Shown one piece after another: positions 14,110-22,605 of a stretch of DNA of 64,000 nucleotides. The notes under the pieces were generated by a model. It was not told the origin of the DNA. It saw only the letters and a list, made by a program, of their open reading frames with translations, and did not search any database. This DNA comes from Gammaproteobacteria bacterium (lineage in GTDB: Bacteria > Pseudomonadota > Gammaproteobacteria > Pseudomonadales > Pseudohongiellaceae), in assembly GCA_041395725.1 (NCBI GenBank), contig JAWKZW010000001.1, forward strand, positions 4,346,501-4,410,500, read 5' to 3'. The stretch's first letter is position 1; each line of letters opens with the position of its first letter. Both the position numbers and the translations under genes were made by a program.

Positions 14110-16710
14110 CTAAAGACGCTCGCTAAGCCAGGGTTCCACACTCTGTAGCGCTGCCGGCAAGGCGGCGGCATCGCTACCACCCGCCATGGCCATATCGGGC
14201 CTGCCGCCACCCTTGCCGCCAACCTGGTTCGCCACCATGCTCACAAGCTCGCCGGCTTTGATCCGGTCGGTCAGATCGGCGGTTACACCAGCCACCAGGC
14301 TGACCTTGCCGTCTTCTTCGCTGGCCAGCACAATAACGCTGCCGGCACCCAGTTTGTTCTTAAGCTGATCCACGGTATCCCGCAGCGATTTGGCATTAAA
14401 ACCCTCCAGCCGGGCGGCCAGCAGCTTGACACCATTCACTTCCTTTGCCTGACTGGCGATGTCACTGCCGGCGCTGCTGGCCAGCTTGGCCTTAAGCTGT
14501 TCAAGTTGTTTCTCCAGAGAGCGGGTCTGGCTGGCCAACTGCCGGACTTTGTCCACCAGGCCTTCTTCGCTGGCTTTGACGATCTCTTCCAGCTGAGACA
14601 GTGTCTGTTCCCGCCGATTGACCAGTTCCAGAACCGCCCTGCCGGTCACCGCTTCTATCCGGCGCACACCGGCGGCGATGCCCGCCTCACTGACAATTTT
14701 AAAGACCCCGATATCACCGGTTCGCTGCACGTGGCAGCCGCCACACAACTCGGTGGAAAATTGATCACCCATGCTGACTACCCGCACCTGGTCGCCGTAT
14801 TTCTCGCCAAACAGTGCCAGTGCACCTTTTTGCCGCGCGTCATCCATGCTCATGACTTCTTTGCTGACTTCGCTATTGGCCAGTATCTGCCCGTTGACCA
14901 ACTCTTCCACCTCACGCAGTTCCGGCTCAGTCAGCGACGATGGATGGGAAAAATCGAACCGCAGCCGGTCAGCCGTTACCAGTGAGCCTTTCTGGGCAAC
15001 GTGAGAACCCAGCACCTGGCGAAGGGCCGCATGCATCAGGTGGGTGGCGGAATGATTCAGGGTGATCGCTGCCCTGTTTTCAGCCAGCACCTGGGCACTG
15101 ATCAGATCGCCTGTATGCAGTTCACCGCTCTGCAGCACGCCTCGATGAATGAGGTAATCCCCCTGTTTCTGCGTGTCGATCACTTCAAAAAGTTTGCCGT
15201 CTGCCTGCAAGGTGCCGCAGTCACCAATCTGACCACCGGATTCACCATAAAACGGACTGTTGTCCAGTATCAGGTCTGCTTCCGCACCTGCCGCGATCTG
15301 CTTTACTGGCTGACCATGCTGATAAATCGCCTGCACAGTGCCCTGCCCCTGCAAGTGGTCGTAGCCGATGAATTCAGTGGCTGAAGCCAGGTCGATTACC
15401 AGTTTTTCGACACCGCCGAAACTGCTGGCGGACCTGGCACGGGACTTCTGCTCTTCCATGGCTTTGTCAAAACCTTCACGGTCCAGGGTCAGACCCTGTT
15501 CTCTCGCCACGTCAGCGGTGAGATCCAGCGGGAACCCGTAAGTGTCGTAGAGTCGGAATACGGTTTCCCCCGGAATCACGCTGCCCTGCAATTTTTCGAT
15601 GGCCTGTTCAAGAATTCCCATGCCGTGTTCCAGGGTGCGGGCAAACTGCTGCTCTTCTTCCCGCAGCACTTTTTCGACGAACTGCTGCCGTGCGAGCAGT
15701 TCCGGATAGGCCTCACCCATGGCCTCTGCGAGCGCGCCGACCAGCCTGTAAAAAAAGATTTCCTTGATGCCCAACTGGTAACCATGCCGCACAGCACGGC
15801 GTATTATGCGCCGCAGAACATAGCCTCGCCCCTCGTTGGAGGGGATCACCCCATCCACGATCAGAAAGGCACAGGAGCGAATGTGGTCGGCAATCACCTG
15901 CAGCGAGGGCCGCGACAGATCGCTTTCCCCGGTAATCTTCGCCGCAGCTTTCAGCAGGATCTGAAACAGATCAATTTCATAGTTACTGTGCACACCCTGC
16001 ATCACAGCGGCTATGCGCTCCAACCCCATGCCGGTATCGACCGAGGGTTTGGGCAGCGGGTTCAGCGTGCCATCGGGCTGGCGATCAAACTGCATGAATA
16101 CCAGATTCCAGATCTCCACGTAGCGGTCCCCGTCCTCATCGGGACTTCCCGGCGGACCGCCTTCAACCTCTTCGCCATGATCGTAAAAGATTTCTGAGCA
16201 CGGCCCGCAGGGACCTGTATCCCCCATGGCCCAGAAATTGTCTGCCTCGCCCAGGCGGGAAAAACGCTGCGGATTTATTTTCATTTCATCCAGCCAGATA
16301 GACGCCGCGTCGTCGTCATCCTGGAAAACGGTCACCCACAGTCTTTCAGCCGGCAGCCCGAGTTCAACAGTCAGAAACTCCCAGGCAAATCTGATCGCCT
16401 CGCGCTTGAAATAGTCGCCAAAACTGAAGTTGCCGAGCATCTCGAAAAAGGTGTGATGCCGCGCGGTATAACCGACATTCTCCAGGTCATTGTGCTTGCC
16501 CCCCGCCCTGACACAGCGCTGGGAGCTGGTAGCGCGAGGACAGTCCCGGGTTTCCTCCCCCAGGAATGCTTCCTTGAACTGCACCATCCCGGCATTGGTA
16601 AAAAGTAGCGTCGGGTCATTGGCAGGCACCAGGGTGCTGCTATTGACCACCTGGTGACCGTTACGGGCAAAAAAATCTAAAAACTTCTGTCTGATCTCAG
16701 CGCTATTCAT
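14110..16710 (-). CDS. alaS: Alanyl-tRNA synthetase
   Basis: 866 residues from the ATG at 16710; the longer reading begins at a TTG at 16740 and adds ten residues not usual in the family. The N-terminal class-II catalytic domain starts [21 protein letters not shown] with [17 protein letters not shown]. The editing domain carries the zinc motif [11 protein letters not shown] and [13 protein letters not shown]. The C-terminal C-Ala domain ends [15 protein letters not shown]. It charges tRNA-Ala and edits Ser/Gly mischarging. It heads the alaS-lysC-csrA block. Confidence 0.97.
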   Translation of the reverse strand: MNSAEIRQKFLDFFARNGHQVVNSSTLVPANDPTLLFTNAGMVQFKEAFLGEETRDCPRATSSQRCVRAGGKHNDLENVGYTARHHTFFEMLGNFSFGDYFKREAIRFAWEFLTVELGLPAERLWVTVFQDDDDAASIWLDEMKINPQRFSRLGEADNFWAMGDTGPCGPCSEIFYDHGEEVEGGPPGSPDEDGDRYVEIWNLVFMQFDRQPDGTLNPLPKPSVDTGMGLERIAAVMQGVHSNYEIDLFQILLKAAAKITGESDLSRPSLQVIADHIRSCAFLIVDGVIPSNEGRGYVLRRIIRRAVRHGYQLGIKEIFFYRLVGALAEAMGEAYPELLARQQFVEKVLREEEQQFARTLEHGMGILEQAIEKLQGSVIPGETVFRLYDTYGFPLDLTADVAREQGLTLDREGFDKAMEEQKSRARSASSFGGVEKLVIDLASATEFIGYDHLQGQGTVQAIYQHGQPVKQIAAGAEADLILDNSPFYGESGGQIGDCGTLQADGKLFEVIDTQKQGDYLIHRGVLQSGELHTGDLISAQVLAENRAAITLNHSATHLMHAALRQVLGSHVAQKGSLVTADRLRFDFSHPSSLTEPELREVEELVNGQILANSEVSKEVMSMDDARQKGALALFGEKYGDQVRVVSMGDQFSTELCGGCHVQRTGDIGVFKIVSEAGIAAGVRRIEAVTGRAVLELVNRREQTLSQLEEIVKASEEGLVDKVRQLASQTRSLEKQLEQLKAKLASSAGSDIASQAKEVNGVKLLAARLEGFNAKSLRDTVDQLKNKLGAGSVIVLASEEDGKVSLVAGVTADLTDRIKAGELVSMVANQVGGKGGGRPDMAMAGGSDAAALPAALQSVEPWLSERL

Positions 16711-16880
16711 CTGGTAAATCCAGCTAGTGGGTTGGCTCAAGAGGATCGGGGAAGCACTGACGGGTCAGACATTCCCTTGTTCCGCGGAGAGGGATTATAG
16801 CGTTTAACGGCCTGCGGGTGCAGCGCCAGGAAAGAATTTCAAGGCTATGCAAAGGCTCGCTCGCACCCTCTACGGCCGGC

Positions 16881-17945
16881 TCACTCGTCATCGATAAACC
16901 CGACATTCCCATCGGCGGACAGCATGACCGCGATAGGCCGGGTTTGCGGAAAATGAGCCAGTACGATAAAGACAATGATCAGGAAGGGCACACACAGAAA
17001 CATCCCGACCACCCCCCAGATATAGCCCCAAAGGCCCAGGTTCAACAGGATCAACAGCGGGCTGAGGTTGAACGACGTACCCATCATCCTTGGTTCCAGG
17101 AAATTGCCGATGGCCATCTGGAATGACGCGATCACCGCCAGCACCAGCACGAACTGGGTGTAGCCTTCGAACTGAGCCAGCGCAATGACGGCGGGGAAAA
17201 TCGTGGCAATGATCGATCCAACCGTGGGAATGAAGTTGAGCAGGAATATCAGTAATCCCCACACCGCAGCGAAATCGACGTCAAGAATAAGCAGAAATCC
17301 ATAGCTGAGCACCCCGGTTAGCGTGCTGGTGAACACCTTGATGCTGATGTATTTGCGAATATCGTGCTGAATCTTTTTAATGATGTTGCGAACTCTTCGT
17401 TCCCGCTCCGGATTATCCACCAGGCTGGAAATTTTCTTATCCATGCTGCCCTGTTCCAGCAACAGAAAAATAATGTAGATGAAGATGATACCGCCACTGG
17501 TGACTATCGATGTGAAAGTACTGGCCAGGGAAGCGAAAATAGCAGGCAGATCAAGCCAGCCAGGGTCCAGCAAAAATCCCGACAGATCCCCGGTTTCCTC
17601 GTCCATCAGGTATTCGGAAAACGGTAGATTTCGTATGCGGGCTTCGATATTTGCCTGGTAAGTGGGAATTACGTCTCTGACATCCGCGATACGGGAGCCG
17701 ATGAAATTGACCACGGCCCAGCCCAGGGCAACAAACGTAAGAATGGAAGCCAGCAGGCAGACCGACCAGGGGATGCGGACACCTCCCAGTTTGAATTGCT
17801 GAAACCCGCTGGCGAGCAGATTGATCAGGTACCACAGGGCCACCGCCACCACCAGCGGCAACAGCAATGCTTCGCCCACAATCAGAACGTAGAAAATCGC
17901 AATTACCAGCACTGCAATGGCGGTGACGTTAAGGGTCTTCATCAA
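16881..17945 (-). CDS. AI-2E family permease (PerM/YdiK-like)
   Basis: 354 residues with about seven or eight hydrophobic helices: a pair at residues 7-60, one near 65-85, a long extracytoplasmic stretch, then a cluster from 150 to 350. The conserved PF01594 features include LLNFIPTVGSIIATIFPAVIAL and the C-terminal LEPRMMGTSFNLSPLLILL. Family members export small molecules, or act as Na+(Li+)/H+ antiporters in some cases; substrate here is unknown. The gene stands alone between alaS and the divergent kinase operon. Confidence 0.9.
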   Translation of the reverse strand: MMKTLNVTAIAVLVIAIFYVLIVGEALLLPLVVAVALWYLINLLASGFQQFKLGGVRIPWSVCLLASILTFVALGWAVVNFIGSRIADVRDVIPTYQANIEARIRNLPFSEYLMDEETGDLSGFLLDPGWLDLPAIFASLASTFTSIVTSGGIIFIYIIFLLLEQGSMDKKISSLVDNPERERRVRNIIKKIQHDIRKYISIKVFTSTLTGVLSYGFLLILDVDFAAVWGLLIFLLNFIPTVGSIIATIFPAVIALAQFEGYTQFVLVLAVIASFQMAIGNFLEPRMMGTSFNLSPLLILLNLGLWGYIWGVVGMFLCVPFLIIVFIVLAHFPQTRPIAVMLSADGNVGFIDDE

Positions 17946-18100
17946 TGGTTTTCACCTTGTTGTTCAAGTTGCGCCGGGAGTCACATTGTCCCGTACTGTA
18001 ACCGGGTGATTTTGCGAAGAATATCACATTTTCCCGGCGGCTCACTCTTTACGCTATGTACCTTGCACATTCCTCTGTTTTATAAGGCAAAAAGACTCCC

Positions 18101-19969
18101 ATGGAAGAGCAGGTAAAACTGAACGGCTACTCAAACCTCGCCAAGATAGGTGAAGGCGGCATGGCGTTTGTGTACCGCGGCATTCAGGATTCCCTCAAGC
18201 GCCCGGTGGCGATCAAAATTCTTACCCATGAACTGGAAGATCACGGCGAAGCCCGTAATCGATTCGAACGGGAGTCTCTGATTATCGCCCGCCTCAATCA
18301 CCCCAACATCATTCACGTGATTGACCGGGGGATCAACGAGGATGATCTGCCCTACTTCGTCATGGAATACATCGAAGGCATCGATCTGAACAATGCTGTC
18401 CAGGTGATGCAGCTGGACCACTACAACAAAATGGGCATCATCATTCAATTGCTGAAAGCCCTGGCCTATGCACACAAGAACAATGTAATTCATCGGGATA
18501 TCAAGCCCGACAATATCCTGGTCGACGAAAACTGCAACATCAAGGTACTGGACTTCGGTATCGCCCAGTTTTATGAAGATCAGCGCTTACCCAGCGAAAA
18601 GACCGTGGAAGGTACGGTCATGGGAACCTATAACTACATGTCCCCGGAGCAACGGGAATCTGCCGACAATGTGACAGTAAAGAGTGATATTTACTCCGTC
18701 GGTGTCGTAATGTACCGACTCTTTACCGGTGAGATTCCCTCCGGCCACTTCCCTCCCCCTTCCAAACTGAACCCCGAAGTCAGTCCGGACCTGGACCGGA
18801 TCATCCTGCAGTGTCTGGAGCCCAAACCCGAGGACCGGCCCGAATCCGCCGAAGCGCTGAAGATAGAGGTGTTGAGCGTCATGAAAGGCGCTCACATCAT
18901 GGGCGACCAGAAGAAACGCGCCGAACAGGGCATCACTCAGATCAAGGCTAAGTTTCAGCTGCTCGATGTATTGCGTGAAGACCGGTACGGGTCGGTCTAT
19001 CTGTACCAGCAGAAGCAATCGCAAAACCTGCTGATCATAAAGAAGAAAACCAAGAACTCACCCGGTTTCGAAACCAGCAACAAGCTGGCCAAAATACAGC
19101 ACCAGAATGTTCTTTCCACGCTGGGAACGGCCAGGAACGACCGTCTTTTTATCCTCGTCCAAAGCTACCTCAGCGGCGGTACCCTGCAGGACAAACTGGC
19201 CTTCCAACTGGACTGGAACGAGACTCTGCGAATCGGCAAGGAAATCTGCCAGGGCATGAATTTCGCCCACAAACACAACATAGTGCACGGCCACCTGCGA
19301 CCGACGAATATACTTTTTACCGATCGGGGCGAAGTCAAAATTACGGATTTCGGCCTGAAGGATGACTTGAGCGACGTTAGAAACGCCCACTTCTACAGTC
19401 TCCAGGGCGAACCTGAGAGCATTGCCGCCGACATTTATGCGGTCGGGGTGATCCTTTACCAATTGTTTACCGGCAGCCTGCCCAGGCAGCAATCAAACTA
19501 TCCCGGTCAACCCCGCAAGACCTTCCTCGACCTGCCTGGTGATATCCAGGAACTGATTACCACCATGCTTTCGACCATCCCTGAACGGCGCCACCGGGAC
19601 AGTCTGCAGCGCAGCATCAGAATGTTCAGCGAACATCTGGAAGTAACCGGGTCTAAATCTCCTGACACTTCTGCCGCTGATGTGGAGAGAGAACCTGATT
19701 CTGAGCCCCGGCGCACCAAGGACGATATAACGGCGATAACTGTACCCAGACTCGAGGAGGACGCCCAGGAGCCGGTCTTTGAATTGGCCGCTCATCAGAA
19801 AAAAGTACCTTTTTACAAGACTCGCACATCCTGGATGTTCGGGATTCTGCTGTTACTGTTTACACAGTATCTGCTGTTCTTTGGCGGAAACGGGCGAATC
19901 AGCCAGGTCGTGCCACTGGTCTATGATCAGATGGCCGACAGTTTCCGGGGGTTTCTGGGAGAACAGTGA
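18101..19969 (+). CDS. Ser/Thr protein kinase with a second, degenerate kinase domain and a C-terminal TM
   Basis: 622 residues. The first domain (about 8-265) is a complete Hanks-type kinase: GEGGMAFVYRG, VAIKIL (Lys), HRDIKPDNILVDEN (catalytic Asp), DFGIAQ, and the activation end MGTYNYMSPEQ. A second domain (about 290-510) keeps the fold but has HGHLRPTNILF where HRD should be and no glycine loop, so it is a pseudokinase. A Ser/Pro/Glu-rich linker leads to one TM (about 575-595) and a short periplasmic tail. It is the first gene of an operon with a PP2C phosphatase and an FHA protein. Likely a membrane signalling hub; targets unknown. Confidence 0.9.
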   Translation: MEEQVKLNGYSNLAKIGEGGMAFVYRGIQDSLKRPVAIKILTHELEDHGEARNRFERESLIIARLNHPNIIHVIDRGINEDDLPYFVMEYIEGIDLNNAVQVMQLDHYNKMGIIIQLLKALAYAHKNNVIHRDIKPDNILVDENCNIKVLDFGIAQFYEDQRLPSEKTVEGTVMGTYNYMSPEQRESADNVTVKSDIYSVGVVMYRLFTGEIPSGHFPPPSKLNPEVSPDLDRIILQCLEPKPEDRPESAEALKIEVLSVMKGAHIMGDQKKRAEQGITQIKAKFQLLDVLREDRYGSVYLYQQKQSQNLLIIKKKTKNSPGFETSNKLAKIQHQNVLSTLGTARNDRLFILVQSYLSGGTLQDKLAFQLDWNETLRIGKEICQGMNFAHKHNIVHGHLRPTNILFTDRGEVKITDFGLKDDLSDVRNAHFYSLQGEPESIAADIYAVGVILYQLFTGSLPRQQSNYPGQPRKTFLDLPGDIQELITTMLSTIPERRHRDSLQRSIRMFSEHLEVTGSKSPDTSAADVEREPDSEPRRTKDDITAITVPRLEEDAQEPVFELAAHQKKVPFYKTRTSWMFGILLLLFTQYLLFFGGNGRISQVVPLVYDQMADSFRGFLGEQ

Positions 19970-20739
19970 TGTCAGAACTTACCAATGCAGTAGAGATAGC
20001 GGCGTTTACCGACACCGGGCTGGCCAGGGATCATAACGAAGACTGCATCGGGTATGACATTTCCTCCGGTATCGCCGTGCTGGCGGACGGGATGGGGGGC
20101 CACCAGGCCGGTGAGATAGCCAGCCGTATGGCGGTAGAACAGGTCCTGAGGCAGATGAAATCGAGGCTTATTAAACAAACTGGCAGACCGATAACCAGTT
20201 CTCAGATGCTTAATTTGGTTTCCAATACAATTTCGAGCAGCAACCGGAAAATATTTGAGGCATCAGAAGAAATCAGTTCCAGGCACGGAATGGGAACCAC
20301 GGTGGTCGCGGCGGTGGTCGAAGGATCTCACCTTTATGCCGGCCACGTTGGTGATTCCAGGCTGTACCTGCTCCGCGACAGCAAGCTGCGGAGAATTACC
20401 AAGGATCATAGCCTGGTGCAGGATTTGATCGATAAAGGATTTTATACGGAAGACGAAGCCCGCTCGGCTTCTATCAACCATGTCGTCACACGCGCCCTGG
20501 GAACAGCAGAGGTGGTTGAAGTCGATATTCTCGAACAGGAAGCAGAGCGGGATGACCTGTTTCTACTTTGCTCGGACGGTCTGTCCGATATGTTAAGTGA
20601 CGAAATGATTGAGCAGATATTGAGCGAGGCCGACATGACGCTGGATGACAAGGCACAGGGCCTGGTTGCCAGGGCCAACCAGAACGGCGGCAAAGACAAT
20701 GTTTCTGTCATTCTGATAAGGGTGCAGTCTCCCGAGTAG
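19969..20739 (+). CDS. PP2C-type Ser/Thr protein phosphatase
   Basis: 256 residues from the ATG at 19969, which overlaps the kinase stop codon (TGATG). Metal-binding motifs are complete: RDHNEDCIGYD, VLADGMGGHQAGE, GHVGDSRLYLL, SDGLSD and GGKDNVSVI. It should be a manganese-dependent cytoplasmic phosphatase removing phosphate from the paired kinase and its substrates. Overlapping start and stop imply translational coupling with the kinase. No signal peptide or TM is present. Confidence 0.93.
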   Translation: MSELTNAVEIAAFTDTGLARDHNEDCIGYDISSGIAVLADGMGGHQAGEIASRMAVEQVLRQMKSRLIKQTGRPITSSQMLNLVSNTISSSNRKIFEASEEISSRHGMGTTVVAAVVEGSHLYAGHVGDSRLYLLRDSKLRRITKDHSLVQDLIDKGFYTEDEARSASINHVVTRALGTAEVVEVDILEQEAERDDLFLLCSDGLSDMLSDEMIEQILSEADMTLDDKAQGLVARANQNGGKDNVSVILIRVQSPE

Positions 20740-20799
20740 GCTGATAATCAGGATGCCTCGCGGCATACTACAAATTTTAAATCGATCAGGTAGAACCCG

Positions 20800-21480
20800 A
20801 TGACTGGAAAATTAGAGTTCAGTTTCAACGCAAACAAAATCGGCGAGTACGCTCTCGATAAAGAAGTCATGACTATCGGGCGAAAGGATGACAATGACAT
20901 CCGTATCGACAATCTTGCCGTGAGTGGCCATCACGCCAAGTTGCTGACGATTTTTGGCGATTCGTTCCTGGAAGATCTTAACAGCACCAATGGCACCTTT
21001 GTAAACGGGAAAAGCATCGACAAGCATGCCCTGCAGAATGGTGACGTAATCACTATCGGCAAGCATGAACTGCGTTATATCAACTACAACAACAAGCCCA
21101 GCGCATCAGTGGCTGGCGATATAGAGAAAACCGTCTTTATCGGCGCCAAAGGCCCAAAGAAAGCGCCGATCAACGGTGCGCCCAAGCCCAATCTTGAAGA
21201 ACGCCTGCAAACGGCCAAACTGCAACTACTGAACGGTAAGAGTTCCGGCAGAGAGTTGTTTCTTGAAAAGGAATCGATAAAGCTGGGTAAGCCCGGCACG
21301 CAGGTGGTCCTGATCAATCGGCGTCCCGACGGGCATTTCATTGTCACCCTGGAACAGGCCGAAGAATGCAAGCCCCTGCGGGTGAACGGTGTTGATATCG
21401 GTTCCCGCTCGGTAAAACTTCAGAACCACGACATTATCGAAATCAATCAGCTGAAGATCGAATATTACCTCGGGACATAG
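20800..21480 (+). CDS. FHA-domain protein (one clear FHA, one degenerate)
   Basis: 226 residues. The first FHA domain (about 20-95) has the phosphothreonine-binding set: IGR, DNDIRI, SGHHAKL (Ser-x-x-His) and DLNSTNGTFVNG. A linker leads to a second FHA-like segment (about 140-226) with SIKLGKPGTQVVLINRR and LRVNGVDIGSRSVKL, lacking the Ser-His and Asn pattern, so it is degenerate. It should bind phospho-threonine on the partner kinase or its substrates. It follows the phosphatase by 60 bases. Its last 38 bases overlap the convergent hydrolase gene. Confidence 0.88.
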   Translation: MTGKLEFSFNANKIGEYALDKEVMTIGRKDDNDIRIDNLAVSGHHAKLLTIFGDSFLEDLNSTNGTFVNGKSIDKHALQNGDVITIGKHELRYINYNNKPSASVAGDIEKTVFIGAKGPKKAPINGAPKPNLEERLQTAKLQLLNGKSSGRELFLEKESIKLGKPGTQVVLINRRPDGHFIVTLEQAEECKPLRVNGVDIGSRSVKLQNHDIIEINQLKIEYYLGT

Positions 21481-22552
21481 CGTCACCGGGCATTATCGCC
21501 CGTCCAGGGCTCGACTCTGTGTTCACCAGCGGCCCGGAGGCACGCTTCACAGGCCACAGTATCTCCGCTTCCACCAGATCGTAAAGGCTGCTCAAATGCG
21601 TGCGACGCCCGGTTCCGGGCCTGCTGTCCGAGGTGGCCACCACCACCAGGCCATAGTCCTTAACCACAAAAATCAGTTGACCACCGAAACCCCAGGCCAC
21701 CGGGACCAGCATATCTGCCAGGTCGCGCAGCCACCAGCCGTAACCGTAAAACCTACCCTGCCCTCTTGGCGAGGTGGCATGAGGCTGAAAGGACTCGTTC
21801 ACCCAGCTCGCTGCCAACACCCTGCCTTGATCGACCGCGCCTTCCTGCAGATACAGCCGCCCGAAGGCCAGCATTGCCCTGGGGGTCATTTCCAGATCGT
21901 TGCCGCCAAAGTAGATTCCCTGCGGGTCCTGACTCCAGTAAGCCAGAGAAACCCCCAGCGGGGTCGCCAGGTAGCGCTGGGCGTAGTCCCTGGTAGTCAT
22001 GCCGCTGGTCCGGCTGATGATCGCCGACAGCAGATGGGTGCTGCCGGTACTGTAAATCATTTCTTCACCGGGTTTAGAGACCAGTGGTTGCTGCAGTATG
22101 AACTCCACCCAGTTATCGCTGAGCACCCAGCGACCGTAATTGCGATTACTGGTGGATTCAAGCCCCGACTGCATGGTCAGCAGATCTTCGATGGTGATGG
22201 CCTGCTTGGCGATGTCGCTCAGATCGGTGGCATATTCGGGGAAGAACTCAGCAATAGGTTGCCTGATATCCTCAATCAGGCCCTGCTCAATGGCTATGCC
22301 TACCAGGGCGGAAATGACACTCTTGGAAGCTGACTTCATGTTGGCAGGCTGGAAACGGTCGCGACCGTTGAAGTATTCCTCCACCACCAGTTCGTCCTGA
22401 TAATAGATCAGCAGGCTGTGCAGGCGCGGCAATTGCCCGGCCTGCTGCAGCGCCCGGGAAAAATCAGGTTGCTGCCCATTCACCCCCGCGCTGACCAGTA
22501 GCAGCGCCAGGATAATCCCTTGCAGTGACTTGCCTGACCAGTTGGTCGCCAT
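21443..22552 (-). CDS. Serine hydrolase of the class-C beta-lactamase/DD-peptidase fold
   Basis: About 369 residues from the ATG at 22552, chosen because it begins a clean signal peptide (SLQGIILALLLVSAGVNG); an upstream ATG at 22594 is possible. The nucleophile motif is SASK (in MKSASKSVISALVG), the second element YSTGSTHLLSA, and the late GFGGQ stands in for the KTG box. Such proteins are periplasmic esterases, carboxypeptidases or of unknown substrate, rarely true beta-lactamases. The C-terminus extends past the core and overlaps the FHA gene convergently. Confidence 0.85.
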   Translation of the reverse strand: MATNWSGKSLQGIILALLLVSAGVNGQQPDFSRALQQAGQLPRLHSLLIYYQDELVVEEYFNGRDRFQPANMKSASKSVISALVGIAIEQGLIEDIRQPIAEFFPEYATDLSDIAKQAITIEDLLTMQSGLESTSNRNYGRWVLSDNWVEFILQQPLVSKPGEEMIYSTGSTHLLSAIISRTSGMTTRDYAQRYLATPLGVSLAYWSQDPQGIYFGGNDLEMTPRAMLAFGRLYLQEGAVDQGRVLAASWVNESFQPHATSPRGQGRFYGYGWWLRDLADMLVPVAWGFGGQLIFVVKDYGLVVVATSDSRPGTGRRTHLSSLYDLVEAEILWPVKRASGPLVNTESSPGRAIMPGDAMSRGNIRSSAD

Positions 22553-22605
22553 GTCAGATAACCTGAGACTCGGCCGGTTGCATAACAGTGTCACAGCGGA
22601 CCGGT

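Noticed and set aside
18101..21480. T6SS-type PpkA/PppA/Fha regulatory set
   Set aside because: No other T6SS gene is present and the kinase has an unlike two-domain plan with a C-terminal TM.
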